A DNA stretch of 64,000 nucleotides from Streptomyces sp. NBC_00285 (GCF_036174265.1 NZ_CP108055.1:6696001-6760000); one strand, 5' to 3'; shown: positions 1-9,235, numbered from the stretch's first letter. The notes: generated from the sequence alone by a model not told the origin. A program made the numbers and translations.

Positions 1-1174
1 AGGGCCGGGAGAATACGGTGATGGCGATGGAGACGGCAGCCACAAAGGTGATGGCCGTACCAGAAGTGAAGTGCTGGGCAATGCCGCCGGCGATCGCGGC
101 TCCGATACCTTGCCACGTCATCCGGCCGGCGGACTCAACTCCCTGGACCTGGCCACGGACCGGATCAGGGGTCAACTCCAGAAGCTGTTCCTGGAGAGGC
201 AGGGTGGCGGCGAAGCCAGCACTGGCGATGAACACTGCGGCTGTCGCCACCAGCACGGGCGGGTGCACGGCGAACAACAGGTAGGGGGCGGCGAGCAGCA
301 GTCGCAGGGCGAATGCGTAGCGGCGTCGCTGCTCGGCGGTGAGCAGTCGCCCGACAGTCAGGTCACCGAGGAGCATGCCAGCAGATCCGGCGGCCAGGAA
401 GATGCCGGCGTGACGGGGGGCGTAGGAGATGAACAGGGCCTCGCAGCCAACGATCAGGCCATTCGGGACCCACAGGTTTAGCAGCAGCGCGCGTTGGCCG
501 GAGTGGGAGAAGAGCTCGATGTTCGTCGTCCAGGTCTGGCGCAGTCCGGGGCGACGGGTCAGACGAATCGAGCGTTCCCGGACCGTCACCGCCACAATGA
601 TCAGTCCGCCGCCGGTCAGGACTGTCGCGACGGCGAAGACCTCCTGCGGGCTCAGGTACCGCAACAGTGCGGCGCCGATGGCGTAGCCGAGGATGGCCAT
701 GCCTCCCGAGGTGATGTTCATCAGCGAACGTGCCAGTGCATAGGTGGAGGTCGGCACCACTTCGGCGAGCAGCCCCATCCGCGCCCCCGTTCCCAGGGAC
801 TGGAAGAACCCCAGTACAAGGAGCAGACCGAACCGGGCGGGGAGCGGCAGTCCTGGAACCGCCTGTGCGGCAACACCTGCGAGCGAGACGCACTGGAGCG
901 CGACAAGGGTCCGGCGAGGACGGCTTCCGTCCGCGACCGACATCAGCGTCAGCGCACCGAGTACCGTCGCGAAGGTGGCGCTGTACATGCTCACCGCGGT
1001 CAGGAACGGGGACTTGGTCTGCTGGTCGACCAGCGTGCCGAGCGCGAAGCCCGACAAGGTGCTCGCGGCGACCGTCAGCATGAAGCTGGCGTACAGGCCG
1101 ACGAATTCACGGCTGCGGAGCAGGTCACGATAGGTGGTGGGAGGTGTGGCGGAGGCAGATGTGTCAGAAGGCAT
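1..1174 (-). CDS. MFS efflux transporter, C-terminus beyond window edge
   Basis: The frame reads from an ATG at 1174 without a stop to base 1, so the C-terminal end lies outside the window. About 390 residues are visible, with repeated hydrophobic segments typical of 12-helix MFS transporters, an early Arg-rich loop after the second or third helix, and the helix-rich N-half followed by a hydrophilic central loop (around residues 190-210). The family exports drugs or small solutes by proton antiport in the cytoplasmic membrane; no substrate can be named. A GGAGG eight bases before the ATG fixes the start. Upstream lies a consensus TATAAT. It stands apart from its neighbours, and the next gene is also on the minus strand but 390 bp away. 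Confidence 0.85.
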   Translation of the reverse strand, partial: MPSDTSASATPPTTYRDLLRSREFVGLYASFMLTVAASTLSGFALGTLVDQQTKSPFLTAVSMYSATFATVLGALTLMSVADGSRPRRTLVALQCVSLAGVAAQAVPGLPLPARFGLLLVLGFFQSLGTGARMGLLAEVVPTSTYALARSLMNITSGGMAILGYAIGAALLRYLSPQEVFAVATVLTGGGLIIVAVTVRERSIRLTRRPGLRQTWTTNIELFSHSGQRALLLNLWVPNGLIVGCEALFISYAPRHAGIFLAAGSAGMLLGDLTVGRLLTAEQRRRYAFALRLLLAAPYLLFAVHPPVLVATAAVFIASAGFAATLPLQEQLLELTPDPVRGQVQGVESAGRMTWQGIGAAIAGGIAQHFTSGTAITFVAAVSIAITVFSRP

Positions 1175-1567
1175 GAAAAAAGCCTCCGCGCGCACCCAAC
1201 TTGGGGCGCCGAAGGCCGACTGGTGCATTATAGCGCGTGCCCCAGTTCTCACCACGGCCCACATGGGACCGGGGGGAGACGCGGACGTGGACACGCACCG
1301 GTCACGGCAGCACCGCACATTCACCGGCTGCTGTCGCCAGGTGCGAGCAGACTGGTCAACTTCGAGCTCGCATCGGGGGAAGGCACGAAGTAGCGGCGGA
1401 CGTTCTCCGGCTTCTAGTGCAGTGACTTTGCCATCAGCATCAGCATCAGCAGCGAGGCGCCTTGCCCCCTACCCCCGGAGCCTTTCCTCAGAGGCCACTC
1501 AGCTCATGACCGCCGAAGTGGATCACGCCCGGCACACCCGGGCGCAATCCCGGTTTCAGCCTCCGTC
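1175..1567. other. Intergenic region with no gene seen
   Basis: About 390 bp lie between the MFS start and the end of the Cip1-like gene. The only structures I see are the MFS promoter and leader on the minus strand and a short run of CATCAG units near 1432-1455. Open frames crossing it lack ribosome sites and recognisable products. Confidence 0.5.
1227..1254 (-). promoter_or_regulatory. Probable promoter of the MFS gene
   Basis: On the minus strand a perfect TATAAT occupies 1227-1232, preceded after 16 bp by TGGTGA (1249-1254), a weak -35 match. The implied transcript starts near 1220 and has a leader of about 45 nt. The leader begins with GCACC and contains GGGTGC just before the GGAGG ribosome site, so a hairpin sequestering the ribosome site is possible. 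A consensus -10 is unusual in this GC-rich setting. Confidence 0.5.
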
Positions 1568-2354
1568 TCAGTCTCCGTTTCCGCAACCGCCGACCCGCCG
1601 CGTGCCGAGCGCGATGTCGTCCATGCGGATGTCGTACGACGAGGGCGTGGGGTCCGCCTGGTAGAGCTGCCAGCCCAGCTTCAGCCTGTCGAAGGCAGGA
1701 AAGACGAAGTCGTCCGCGGTGCCCCCGTGTTCCTTCGTGGACACGGTCAGGGCGGACTGCTCCACGCCGTCCAGGTACACGGTGACCCGGTTGTCGGTGG
1801 CATCGAGATGAAACTCGACGCACTGCCACCTCCCGGCGACGGCCGGCGAGGAGGTCTTCCAGGACGTCCAGTCCCCGGTGGGCCCCAGATCGGACCCGAC
1901 GCCCCAGAAGTTGGCGCCGTCGGTCGGCGCGTACTGCCCGCCCAACGGCCGCACCAGCGTGGGCGAGTCCGCCCCGGACGCCTCGGCGACGGTCCAGTGG
2001 GCCCAGTCCGGCGCACTGGGGAACCCTGCGACCCGCAGCCGCACCCGCCCCCAGAAGCTGTTGCCGGGCGCCTTGAGGTCGTCGAACACGAGAAAGGCCC
2101 GACCGTTGCCGTCGGTACGAATCCGAAGCTCACGGCCGCGACCGGTGGAACCGGGAACGACGGTCAGCGTCCCGTCGGAGACGTCGGTGGTCCAGCCCGG
2201 CCCCTCGGCGACCGCACCGAGCGGGAGCCGGTCGAAGTTCTCCCGGGCAAGTGTTCCGTGGTGAGCGGGGGTCGCGGAGGCAGTGGGGGGGTGTCGCGAG
2301 CAGTACCGCCGCGGCGGCGCACAGCGTGGCGGCGGATTTCCTCAGGAGTGCCAT
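1568..2354 (-). pseudogene. Secreted Cip1-like protein, frameshifted in a C7 run
   Basis: From the ATG at 2354 the frame encodes a clear signal peptide (MALLRKSAATLCAAAAVLLA). It then runs out of register at seven consecutive C (G7 on the plus strand, 2285-2291). Removing one C joins it to the frame that continues to the stop at 1568, with mature residues reading NFDRLPLGAVAEGPGW and later a VTVYLDG beta-sandwich signature. The intact product would be about 260 residues. The mature part resembles the Cip1 family of secreted beta-jelly-roll proteins found with cellulases. The enzymatic role of that family is unsettled. Either the gene is broken, or the base count in the homopolymer is wrong. 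No strong ribosome site precedes the ATG. Confidence 0.6.
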
Positions 2355-2545
2355 GGGAGCAGTCTGCGACTGGCGCCACACAAGTCACAATAAGCACACA
2401 GGGCTTGGCCGGTGTTGACCCTGGGAGTGCCCTGTTCGCAGGTTCGACGAAGGTGAGTCTTTCCACCGGATCACTCATTGAGGGAGGCGGCTGCGGTTTC
2501 GCTGCGCTGAAGCGACTGGCGAGACTCCGCCCCGTGGGAGCACCG

Positions 2546-2875
2546 ATGAGCGCCGCATCTGACGACGATCTGGCATACCGCTGGCCGAGGCTGGACCGCG
2601 GACGGCCTCGACCGGATTCCGGGCCTCCCTCCGCACAGTTGATCGACGGGAGCCTCGTCTTCATGAGGCAGCCGAAACGATTCCACAGCCGGACGATGCG
2701 TCTGCCGGACAACGCCCCGTTGCGGCAAGTCTTCTGACGTGTGGAACAGGACGACGACCAGAGTTTCCCTGTCGTCTACGAACTCGACCCGGCCATGAAC
2801 TCTTACGGTGTCACCGGCATCATCCACGGACGCCTCGAAGTCTCCGTCCCCTTGACACCGAGGTCGACCTGACGG
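2546..2875 (+). pseudogene. Decayed Uma2-family (DUF820) gene
   Basis: An ATG at 2546 opens a 63-codon frame (stop at 2735-2737) containing AQLIDGSLVFMRQPKRFHSR, which resembles the N-terminal part of Uma2-family putative endonucleases of Streptomyces. Directly after it, in another frame, comes VYELDPAMNSYGVTGIIHGR followed by LEVSVP, which resembles the C-terminal part of the same family. A missing base after CCCCTT would continue that frame into DTEVDLTA. The central core, where the catalytic residues would be, is absent. I read this as one gene with a large internal deletion and at least one further frameshift. The family assignment is from remembered signatures and should be searched. Confidence 0.45.
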
Positions 2876-2996
2876 CGTCGTCCAGCGTCCCGGACGCGCT
2901 ATGGGGGAGAGCTGAACCGACCTGCCGTTGTTCCGTCCGTGCCACCACCCATGCCCGGAAGTCATACTGATGAGCGTTCAGTGACGCCTGAGACAG

Positions 2997-3974
2997 GTGC
3001 CCAAGTCAGCCGGACCAATGGGGGACTTCGTGCGGCGGGTGTTGGCGGTGCAATTCGCGCCGTGCGCTCTCTTTGTCGCCTCCGTCTGGGCTGCGCTGCG
3101 AGCAGGTGCCTTCAGCGGGCCCAGCCATTGGCAACGAGTGCTCCCGGGGACCCCAGCGGCCATGGCCGGAACCCTGGCAGTCCTCGTCGGATGTACGTCG
3201 ATACTGGCCCTGCTGCTCCAACCGTTTCAGGTGCGCGCGGTGCGGGTGCTGGAGGGGTACTGGTACCGCTGGCCTGCGACCGCCGGGCTCGCCGGCGTGC
3301 TGGTCGAAGTGCAGCGCAGGCGGTGGGAGGTGCTGCGTGAGCGGGTGGGGGAAACGGCGCCAAGCGCGCAGGCCCGTGAGGTGCGCGCGGACGCCGGTCG
3401 CCGACTGGGCGCGCGTCCGCCCGTGGATCTTCTGCTGCCGACCGCGCTGGGCAATGCCCTGCGGGCCGGTGAGCTGAGTGCGGGTGAGCGATACGGTCTT
3501 TCTACACTCGCCTCGTGGCCGCGAATCTATATGCAGATCTCGGACCGCATGTCCGAAGCGCTGAATTCGACGAGAGACGCTCTGGATACTGCTGTCAATC
3601 TTTGCTGGAGCTTCCTGGCTGTGGCTCTGACATACGGTGTAGCTCTCTATGACGAGCCGAACTCCTGGTGGCTGTGCGGTGGCCCGGTAGTTTTTGCGGG
3701 TGTCGCCTACAAGGGAGCGGTCATCGCGGCACAGGCCTATTCCGGGCTGATGCATGTGGTCTACGACCTGCACCGGTTCGAGTTGCTCGATGCGCTGCAC
3801 CACCCATTGCCGGAGGACCCGGTGACCGAGAAGGAGACCTTCGCCGAGGTCACCGCCCGGTTCACGGGACAAGGACGGATTCACAGAGCCTATCGTCATG
3901 GCGGGGGCCGGTCACACTCGCGCAATGCCGACCGATCCGCATACGCCGAGCACATGGATGACGAATCCGGTTGA
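2997..3974 (+). CDS. Membrane protein of unknown function
   Basis: This 325-residue frame has hydrophobic segments near residues 12-35, 50-72 and 190-235, separated by an Arg-rich soluble stretch (residues 95-150), so it is a cytoplasmic-membrane protein with a sizeable internal domain. I do not recognise the family. The listed start is a GTG; another GTG at 3030 is preceded by GGGGGA and may be the true start. The last 63 bp overlap the convergent gene on the opposite strand. Codon use is typical of the host in most of the frame but less GC-biased around 3500-3700, which could point to a different origin. Confidence 0.65.
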   Translation: MPKSAGPMGDFVRRVLAVQFAPCALFVASVWAALRAGAFSGPSHWQRVLPGTPAAMAGTLAVLVGCTSILALLLQPFQVRAVRVLEGYWYRWPATAGLAGVLVEVQRRRWEVLRERVGETAPSAQAREVRADAGRRLGARPPVDLLLPTALGNALRAGELSAGERYGLSTLASWPRIYMQISDRMSEALNSTRDALDTAVNLCWSFLAVALTYGVALYDEPNSWWLCGGPVVFAGVAYKGAVIAAQAYSGLMHVVYDLHRFELLDALHHPLPEDPVTEKETFAEVTARFTGQGRIHRAYRHGGGRSHSRNADRSAYAEHMDDESG

Positions 3975-4598
3975 AGGATCTGGTAGTTCATCGGGGGCGG
4001 GGCCCGTCTCGGTTATGCGCGTCAGGAGGGCTCCCGAAGCATTCACCTCGACCCACCGGTTGCGTGGGATGTCCACCCGCACATGGCCGGCGACGGCGGT
4101 GATGTTCACCGTGGTCGGGCTTCCCGCCGATTTTCGCGTCAGATCGGCCCTCAACTCGCCGAGCACGGACCGGAGGGTGAGGGTTCCGGCCGCGTCCGCG
4201 GGTATGACGATCCTTCCCGTCGTCAGAGTCCGGCTCCAGTGGTTGCTCGGCTGGTCCGGAACTGCCGTGCCGATGAGCAAAGAACCGCCGACTGCCAACA
4301 CTGCGGGCAGCCCGAAATCGATGATCATGCCGGTGCTGATATCGCCTGCCGACAGCAATGCCGCTGCTGACACGGTGGCGAGCACGAGCGGAGCGATAAG
4401 AGAGGCGGGAGACATGGCCGTGCGCAACAGATTGAACGTGGCCAGGCCAAGTAGCGCCCAAGGCCACCATCTGGCGGTGAACTCCCATGTGGAATAGGCG
4501 CGTTGCACGGGGTCACCGATGAGAGAACAGCCGACGACCACCGCGAGCAGTCCGAGCCTACTTCTACCCCGCGACGCCCGCTGCCTGTCCTCCACCAT
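3912..4598 (-). CDS. Membrane protein with LiaF-like C-terminal domain
   Basis: The 228-residue product has four likely membrane helices between about residues 15 and 115. A soluble beta-rich tail follows (GRIVIPADAAGTLTLRSVLG, then VNITAVAGHVRVDIPRNRWV). That tail resembles the C-terminal domain of LiaF-like and DUF4097-type proteins, which sense or respond to envelope stress. The function here is inferred only from that resemblance. The gene converges on and overlaps the preceding plus-strand gene by 63 bp, so expression of the two could interfere. The start is an ATG at 4598 with a weak GGGAG some distance upstream. Confidence 0.65.
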   Translation of the reverse strand: MVEDRQRASRGRSRLGLLAVVVGCSLIGDPVQRAYSTWEFTARWWPWALLGLATFNLLRTAMSPASLIAPLVLATVSAAALLSAGDISTGMIIDFGLPAVLAVGGSLLIGTAVPDQPSNHWSRTLTTGRIVIPADAAGTLTLRSVLGELRADLTRKSAGSPTTVNITAVAGHVRVDIPRNRWVEVNASGALLTRITETGPAPDELPDPSTGFVIHVLGVCGSVGIARV

Positions 4599-4693
4599 CG
4601 CCGGCCGACTCCCACTCTCGCCGCATTGCGGTGGCGGCGCGCGGTGTCATCGTAGTGCGGCGGGGAGACGGGGCAGGCAGCGGGTCGGGGCGC

Positions 4694-5038
4694 TCATTCG
4701 GTGGATCGCCGACGGGCTTCCCAGAGTTTTTGGCGGTAGATGAGGGCGGTCGGCTTGTCCATGAACCACATGACGACAGGCGGGAGTTCGCGGTATTCGC
4801 ACTCCGGATGGTGCTTCGGTTCCTTGCCGAGAGGGTCTGGGAATAACGTGCCGGTCACTGGATCGGGAGATGACAGTGTGGCTTCCCAGGCCTGGAGATG
4901 CTGCGGCTGGTAACCGGCCCAGTCCTCTGGTTCGTCGGGGACGACGATCCGGCGACATTGGAAGCAGATGGGTTGCTTCCTTCTTTCCGGTGGAGCCAAG
5001 GGCGGCGGAAAACCTGGCAGTTCGGTGTGGGTGAACAA
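4694..5038 (-). CDS. Small Cys/His protein of unknown function
   Basis: A 114-residue soluble protein, probably starting at TTG 5038, eight bases after GGAGGG. That ribosome site lies at the end of the upstream gene, whose stop is only three bases away, so the two genes are translationally coupled. It carries CFQCRR (about residues 25-30) and HHPECEYRE (about residues 76-84), a CxxC plus HxxxC arrangement that could bind a metal ion. No family is recognised. An alternative ATG at 5045 runs in another frame and gives a low-complexity product, so I prefer the TTG. Confidence 0.6.
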   Translation of the reverse strand: MFTHTELPGFPPPLAPPERRKQPICFQCRRIVVPDEPEDWAGYQPQHLQAWEATLSSPDPVTGTLFPDPLGKEPKHHPECEYRELPPVVMWFMDKPTALIYRQKLWEARRRSTE

Positions 5039-5041
5039 GTG

Positions 5042-5662
5042 TCATCCCCTCCTTCTGAGCCGTACCCCGATGAGTCGTCGCACGGCTGCGTAGAACCAGT
5101 TATTTGTCTTTCCGAATGCGCTCATGTGCATGTAAATCACCCAGACCGCATCAGTCAATGTGGCCGTCAACACGACTATGGACGCTGCCCACCGGCACTC
5201 GATCTGTCTGCCGCAGTCTGGCGGCACCAGGGCTGCGGCGATTCCGATCCCCAGCAGGATGGTGCCGGAGTTGAAGGCATGAACTGCCCATAACTGATAC
5301 CTGGACCAGACCTCCTGATCCCTTTCCTGTTTCACCCGCAGGTCCGAAGCGAAGGCCTTGACGTGCGCGGGACCCAGCCAGGACTCCAGATCGCCGTGGG
5401 AATAGAGATACAGGCGGGCGTGATAGGCGAACTGAATGCTCGCGATCAGCGCGAGAGCTGCGGTGACGAGGAGTAGCAGAGTGGGGCCGGGCCATTGGAA
5501 CTCGTCGTCAGCGCCCCCGACCACTCCGGCCAGACTGAGCGCAGCGGCCGTGAGGAGAGGTGCTGCGATGAATAGGGCTGATGCGCTGCCTTGTCCGTAG
5601 CCGTAGGGCTCCGGTGCAGCCCAAGGATCCTTCTCGCCCGTGGGCGCCTGGTATTCCGTCAC
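5042..5662 (-). CDS. Membrane protein of unknown function
   Basis: The longest frame begins at 5773, but GGAGGGG just ahead of a GTG at 5662 gives a better start and a 206-residue protein beginning VTEYQAPTGEKDPWAAPEPY. A short polar N-terminus is followed by four hydrophobic stretches (about residues 30-50, 60-82, 130-150 and 160-180) with a charged loop between the second and third pair. It ends in an Arg-rich tail. It is the first gene of a two-gene operon with the Cys/His protein downstream. Family unknown. Confidence 0.65.
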   Translation of the reverse strand: MTEYQAPTGEKDPWAAPEPYGYGQGSASALFIAAPLLTAAALSLAGVVGGADDEFQWPGPTLLLLVTAALALIASIQFAYHARLYLYSHGDLESWLGPAHVKAFASDLRVKQERDQEVWSRYQLWAVHAFNSGTILLGIGIAAALVPPDCGRQIECRWAASIVVLTATLTDAVWVIYMHMSAFGKTNNWFYAAVRRLIGVRLRRRG

Positions 5663-5756
5663 GCCTCCCCCTCCGACAGCGCCACAGAACACGTGCTTCG
5701 GAGTGTGACGGCGAAATGTACTCACTGGCAGGAGGGCGAACCGGCCAAAACGCCAG

Positions 5757-5792
5757 AGGGCCCCGTTTCCCAAGTGAAGGAAACAGGGCCCT
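5757..5792 (-). terminator. Terminator downstream of sdhB
   Basis: A 13-14 bp near-perfect inverted repeat (GGGCCC(C/T)GTTTCC arms, short loop) lies 18 bp past the sdhB stop. It has no long U tail, as is common in Streptomyces. It also separates the sdh operon from the membrane-protein operon downstream on the same strand. Confidence 0.75.
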
Positions 5793-5810
5793 GAGGCGAG
5801 GTTGAGAAGG

Positions 5811-6590
5811 TCAGAACCGCCGAGTGATCAGCGCCCTCTTCACTTCCTGGATCGCCTTGGTGACCTCGATGCCGCGCGGGCAGGCGTCCGTGCAGTTGAA
5901 CGTGGTGCGGCAGCGCCAGACGCCGTCGCGGTCGTTCAGGATCTCCAGGCGCTGTTCGCCCGCCTCGTCACGCGAGTCGAAGATGAAGCGGTGGGCGTTG
6001 ACGATCGCGGCCGGGCCGAAGTACTGGCCGTCGTTCCAGAAGACCGGGCACGAGGACGTGCAGGCGGCGCAGAGGATGCACTTCGTCGTGTCGTCGAACC
6101 GCTCGCGGTCCTCCGCGGTCTGGAAGCGCTCGCGCGTCGGTTCGTTCGTGTCCTTCGTGATGAGGAAGGGCATGACGTCCCGGTACGCCTGGAAGAACGG
6201 CTCCATGTCGACGACCAGGTCCTTCAGGACCGTCAGGCCCTTGATGGGCTCGACCGTGATCGGCTTCTCGGGGTTGATGTCCTTGATCAGCGTCTTGCAG
6301 GCAAGGCGGTTCTTGCCGTTGATCCGCATGGCGTCCGAGCCGCAGATGCCGTGGGCGCAGGAACGGCGGAACGTCAGCGTGCCGTCGATGTCCCACTTGA
6401 CCTTGTGGAGGGCGTCGAGGACGCGCTCCTTCGGGTCGATCTCGAACTGGAAGTCCTCCCAGACCGCTTCCGCCGAGACCTCGGAGTTGAAGCGGCGCAC
6501 GCGGAGGGTGATCGTGATGTAGGGGGAGTCGGCGAAGCCGGGCTCGGGCTCGCCGGCCGCGTCCGCCTTGTCCAGAACAGGGGTTGCCAT
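5811..6590 (-). CDS. sdhB: Succinate dehydrogenase iron-sulfur subunit
   Basis: This 259-residue protein carries electrons from the FAD of SdhA to the membrane quinone site in complex II, at the inner face of the cytoplasmic membrane. The [2Fe-2S] ligands are visible as C78, C83, D86 and C98 (CAHGICGSD...LAC). The [3Fe-4S] and [4Fe-4S] clusters are served by CILCAACTSSCPVF and CRTTFNCTDACPRGI near the C-terminus. The length is normal. Its ATG overlaps the sdhA stop by one base (TGATG), so it is translationally coupled as the last gene of sdhCDAB. Confidence 0.97.
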   Translation of the reverse strand: MATPVLDKADAAGEPEPGFADSPYITITLRVRRFNSEVSAEAVWEDFQFEIDPKERVLDALHKVKWDIDGTLTFRRSCAHGICGSDAMRINGKNRLACKTLIKDINPEKPITVEPIKGLTVLKDLVVDMEPFFQAYRDVMPFLITKDTNEPTRERFQTAEDRERFDDTTKCILCAACTSSCPVFWNDGQYFGPAAIVNAHRFIFDSRDEAGEQRLEILNDRDGVWRCRTTFNCTDACPRGIEVTKAIQEVKRALITRRF

Positions 6591-8344
6591 CAGTACTTAC
6601 GCTCCATCGGCTGGTAGCGGGTCTGGACGACCGGCTTGTAGTCGAGACGGATGGACTCGGTGCCGTCGTCGCCCACCTCGCGGTACGCCATGGTGTGGCG
6701 CATGAAGTTGACGTCGTCGCGGTTCGGGTAGTCCTCGCGGTAGTGACCGCCGCGGGACTCCTTGCGCGCCAGCGCGGAGACCGCCATGACCTCGGCGAGG
6801 TCCAGGAGGTTGCCGAGCTCGATCGCCTCGAGAAGGTCGGTGTTGAAGCGCCGGCCCTTGTCCTGGATCGAGACGTTCTTGTAGCGCTCGCGCAGCTCCG
6901 CGATCTTCTCGACCGCCGTCTTGATCGTCTGCTCGGTGCGGAACACCATGACGTTCGCGTCCATGGTCTCCTGGAGCTCGCGACGCAGGACCGCCACCCG
7001 CTCCGTACCGGTGGACGAGCGCAGCGCCTCCACCTGGCCGAGGACCAGTTCCGCCGGGTTGTCCGGCAGCTCGACGTAGTCCGCCTTCTGGCTGTACTCG
7101 GCGGCCGCGATGCCGGCTCGGCGGCCGAACACGTTGATGTCCAGCAGCGAGTTCGTGCCGAGACGGTTCGCGCCGTGGACTGAGACGCAGGCGACCTCGC
7201 CGGCCGCGTACAGGCCCGGGACGACCGTGGTGTTGTCGGTGAGAACCTCACCCTGGACGTTGGTCGGGATGCCGCCCATGGCGTAGTGCGCGGTGGGCTG
7301 GATCGGGATCGGGTCCGTGTACGGCTCGATACCGAGGTAGGTCCGCGCGAACTCCGTGATGTCGGGCAGCTTGGCGTCCAGCTGCTCCGGCGGGAGGTGC
7401 GTGAGGTCGAGGTAGACGTGGTCGCCCTCGGGACCGCAGCCGCGGCCCTCGCGGATCTCCGTGTAGATGGAGCGCGAGACGACGTCACGGGACGCGAGGT
7501 CCTTCATGACCGGCGCGTACTTCTCCATGAAGCGCTCGCCGTCCTTGTTGCGGAGGATGCCGCCCTCACCGCGGGCGCCCTCCGTCAGCAGGATGCCCAT
7601 GCGCCAGATGCCGGTCGGGTGGAACTGGAAGAACTCCATGTCCTCCAGCGGCAGCCCGCGCCGGTACACGGCCGCCTGGCCGTCACCGGTCAGGGTGTGC
7701 GCGTTCGACGTCACCTTGAAGAACTTGCCGCAGCCGCCGGACGCGTAGATCACGGCCTTCGCCTGGAAGACGTGGATCTCGCCGGTCGCCAGTTCGTACG
7801 CGACGACGCCCGCCGACCGCTTCACACCGTCGACCTCGGTGATCAGCTGGTCCAGGACGTAGAACTCGTTGAAGAACTCCACGCCCTCCTTGACGCAGTT
7901 CTGGTACAGCGTCTGGAGGATCATGTGGCCGGTGCGGTCGGCCGCGTAGCAGGAGCGGCGGACCGGGGCCTCGCCGTGGTTCCGGCTGTGGCCGCCGAAG
8001 CGGCGCTGGTCGATCGTGCCGTTCGGGGTGCGGTTGAACGGCAGGCCCATCTTCTCCAGGTCGAGGACCGAGTCGATGGCCTCCTTCGCCAGGATCTCGG
8101 CGGCGTCTTGGTCGACCAGGTAGTCACCGCCCTTGATCGTGTCGAAGGTGTGCCACTCCCAGTTGTCCTCCTCCACGTTGGCCAGCGCGGCGGCCATGCC
8201 GCCCTGCGCGGCACCCGTGTGGGAGCGGGTGGGGTAGAGCTTCGTGAGCACGGCGGTACGGCTGCGCTTCGTCGACTCGATCGCGGCGCGCATGCCGGCG
8301 CCGCCCGCGCCGACGATGACGGTGTCGTACTTGTGGATCTTCAT
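6590..8344 (-). CDS. sdhA: Succinate dehydrogenase flavoprotein subunit
   Basis: The catalytic subunit of complex II oxidises succinate to fumarate in the TCA cycle. The 584-residue length is standard. The dinucleotide-binding GAGGAG sits at residues 12-17. H42 in [10 protein letters not shown] is the expected site of covalent FAD attachment. The [13 protein letters not shown] block and a [10 protein letters not shown] motif contribute to the substrate site. GAGG lies eight bases before the ATG. It is the third gene of sdhCDAB, with sdhD 22 bp upstream and sdhB overlapping downstream. Confidence 0.97.
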   Translation of the reverse strand: MKIHKYDTVIVGAGGAGMRAAIESTKRSRTAVLTKLYPTRSHTGAAQGGMAAALANVEEDNWEWHTFDTIKGGDYLVDQDAAEILAKEAIDSVLDLEKMGLPFNRTPNGTIDQRRFGGHSRNHGEAPVRRSCYAADRTGHMILQTLYQNCVKEGVEFFNEFYVLDQLITEVDGVKRSAGVVAYELATGEIHVFQAKAVIYASGGCGKFFKVTSNAHTLTGDGQAAVYRRGLPLEDMEFFQFHPTGIWRMGILLTEGARGEGGILRNKDGERFMEKYAPVMKDLASRDVVSRSIYTEIREGRGCGPEGDHVYLDLTHLPPEQLDAKLPDITEFARTYLGIEPYTDPIPIQPTAHYAMGGIPTNVQGEVLTDNTTVVPGLYAAGEVACVSVHGANRLGTNSLLDINVFGRRAGIAAAEYSQKADYVELPDNPAELVLGQVEALRSSTGTERVAVLRRELQETMDANVMVFRTEQTIKTAVEKIAELRERYKNVSIQDKGRRFNTDLLEAIELGNLLDLAEVMAVSALARKESRGGHYREDYPNRDDVNFMRHTMAYREVGDDGTESIRLDYKPVVQTRYQPMERKY

Positions 8345-8366
8345 CAGGAATTCCTCAGCCCCGTGC

Positions 8367-8849
8367 CTAGCGGATGTTCGGGTCGAAGGTGAAGATCACC
8401 AGCGTGCCCAGCAGAATGGTGAACACCGTGGCCGTGTAGAGCAGGCCCTTGAGCCACAGCCGGGTGTTCGCGCGCTCCGCGTAGTCGTTGATGATCGTGC
8501 GCAGCCCGTTGGCGCCGTGGAGCATCGCGAGCCACAGCATCAGCAGGTCCCAGACCTGCCAGAACGGGGACGCCCAGCGGCCCGCGACGAACGCGAAGCC
8601 GATCTTCGACACGCCGCCGTCGAGCACGAGCTGGATCAGCAGGTGCCCGATGACCAGGACGACCAGGACGATGCCGGACAGCCGCATGAACAGCCAGCCG
8701 TACATCTCGAAGTTGCCGCGGGTGGACTTCGGCGTCTTCTTGGTCCGCTTGCGCGGGGCCTCGATGAGGGGCGCCGGGTTGGTGACGCCGTAGCCGGAGT
8801 CACCCTCGACGGGGCCGATACCGGAAGCGGTGGTTTCAGTGGTCGCCAT
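8367..8849 (-). CDS. sdhD: Succinate dehydrogenase membrane anchor SdhD
   Basis: A 160-residue membrane anchor with three hydrophobic helices (about residues 50-75, 95-115 and 130-152) behind a polar N-terminal extension. [20 protein letters not shown] and the [13 protein letters not shown] segment are typical of the heme/quinone-binding anchor of actinobacterial complex II. GGGAG precedes the ATG. The gene begins five bases after sdhC ends and is followed closely by sdhA. Confidence 0.93.
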   Translation of the reverse strand: MATTETTASGIGPVEGDSGYGVTNPAPLIEAPRKRTKKTPKSTRGNFEMYGWLFMRLSGIVLVVLVIGHLLIQLVLDGGVSKIGFAFVAGRWASPFWQVWDLLMLWLAMLHGANGLRTIINDYAERANTRLWLKGLLYTATVFTILLGTLVIFTFDPNIR

Positions 8850-8854
8850 CGGTA

Positions 8855-9235
8855 TCAGCTCCCGAACAGTTCACGAGCGGCGTGGCCGAGGACGGGGTAG
8901 ATCGCCCCGATCATGAGTACGACCCACAGGCCCACGACGGACCAGAGCATCTGCTTCTGGTAGCGCGGGCCCTTCGACCAGAAGTCGACGGCGATGACGC
9001 GCAGGCCGTTGAGCGCGTGGAAGAGGATGGCGGCGACGAGGCCGTACTCCAGGCACGCGACGAGCGGGGTCTTGTACGTGGACACGACCTTGTCGTAGTC
9101 CTCGGGGGAGACACGCACGAGAGCGGTGTCCAGCACGTGAACGAACAGGAAGAAGAAGATGAGGACGCCGGTGACTCGATGAGCCACCCAGGACCACATT
9201 CCTTCCCGGCCGCGGTACAGCGTTCCAGCCGGCAC
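8855..9235 (-). CDS. sdhC: Succinate dehydrogenase cytochrome b556 subunit SdhC
   Basis: The cytochrome b subunit of complex II, with three hydrophobic helices and the heme-related signatures SWVAHRVTGVLIFFFLFVH and HALNGLRVIAVD. The longest frame starts at 9334, but GGAGGG seven bases before a GTG at 9235 gives the usual 126-residue protein beginning VPAGTLYRGREG. A likely promoter -10 element covers the region of the longer start, which also speaks for the shorter one. First gene of the sdhCDAB operon. Confidence 0.94.
   Translation of the reverse strand: MPAGTLYRGREGMWSWVAHRVTGVLIFFFLFVHVLDTALVRVSPEDYDKVVSTYKTPLVACLEYGLVAAILFHALNGLRVIAVDFWSKGPRYQKQMLWSVVGLWVVLMIGAIYPVLGHAARELFGS

Noticed and set aside
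1432..1455. CATCAG direct repeats as a CRISPR or iteron
   Set aside because: Only three or four 6-bp units without spacers; simple-sequence slippage is sufficient.
2912..2929. TGAACC followed by CGTTG
   Set aside because: The spacer is only 7 bp, incompatible with the 16-17 bp spacing of the other sites.
2471..2965. A 164-codon minus-strand frame
   Set aside because: It overlaps the Uma2-like remnants, lacks a ribosome site and has no recognisable domain.
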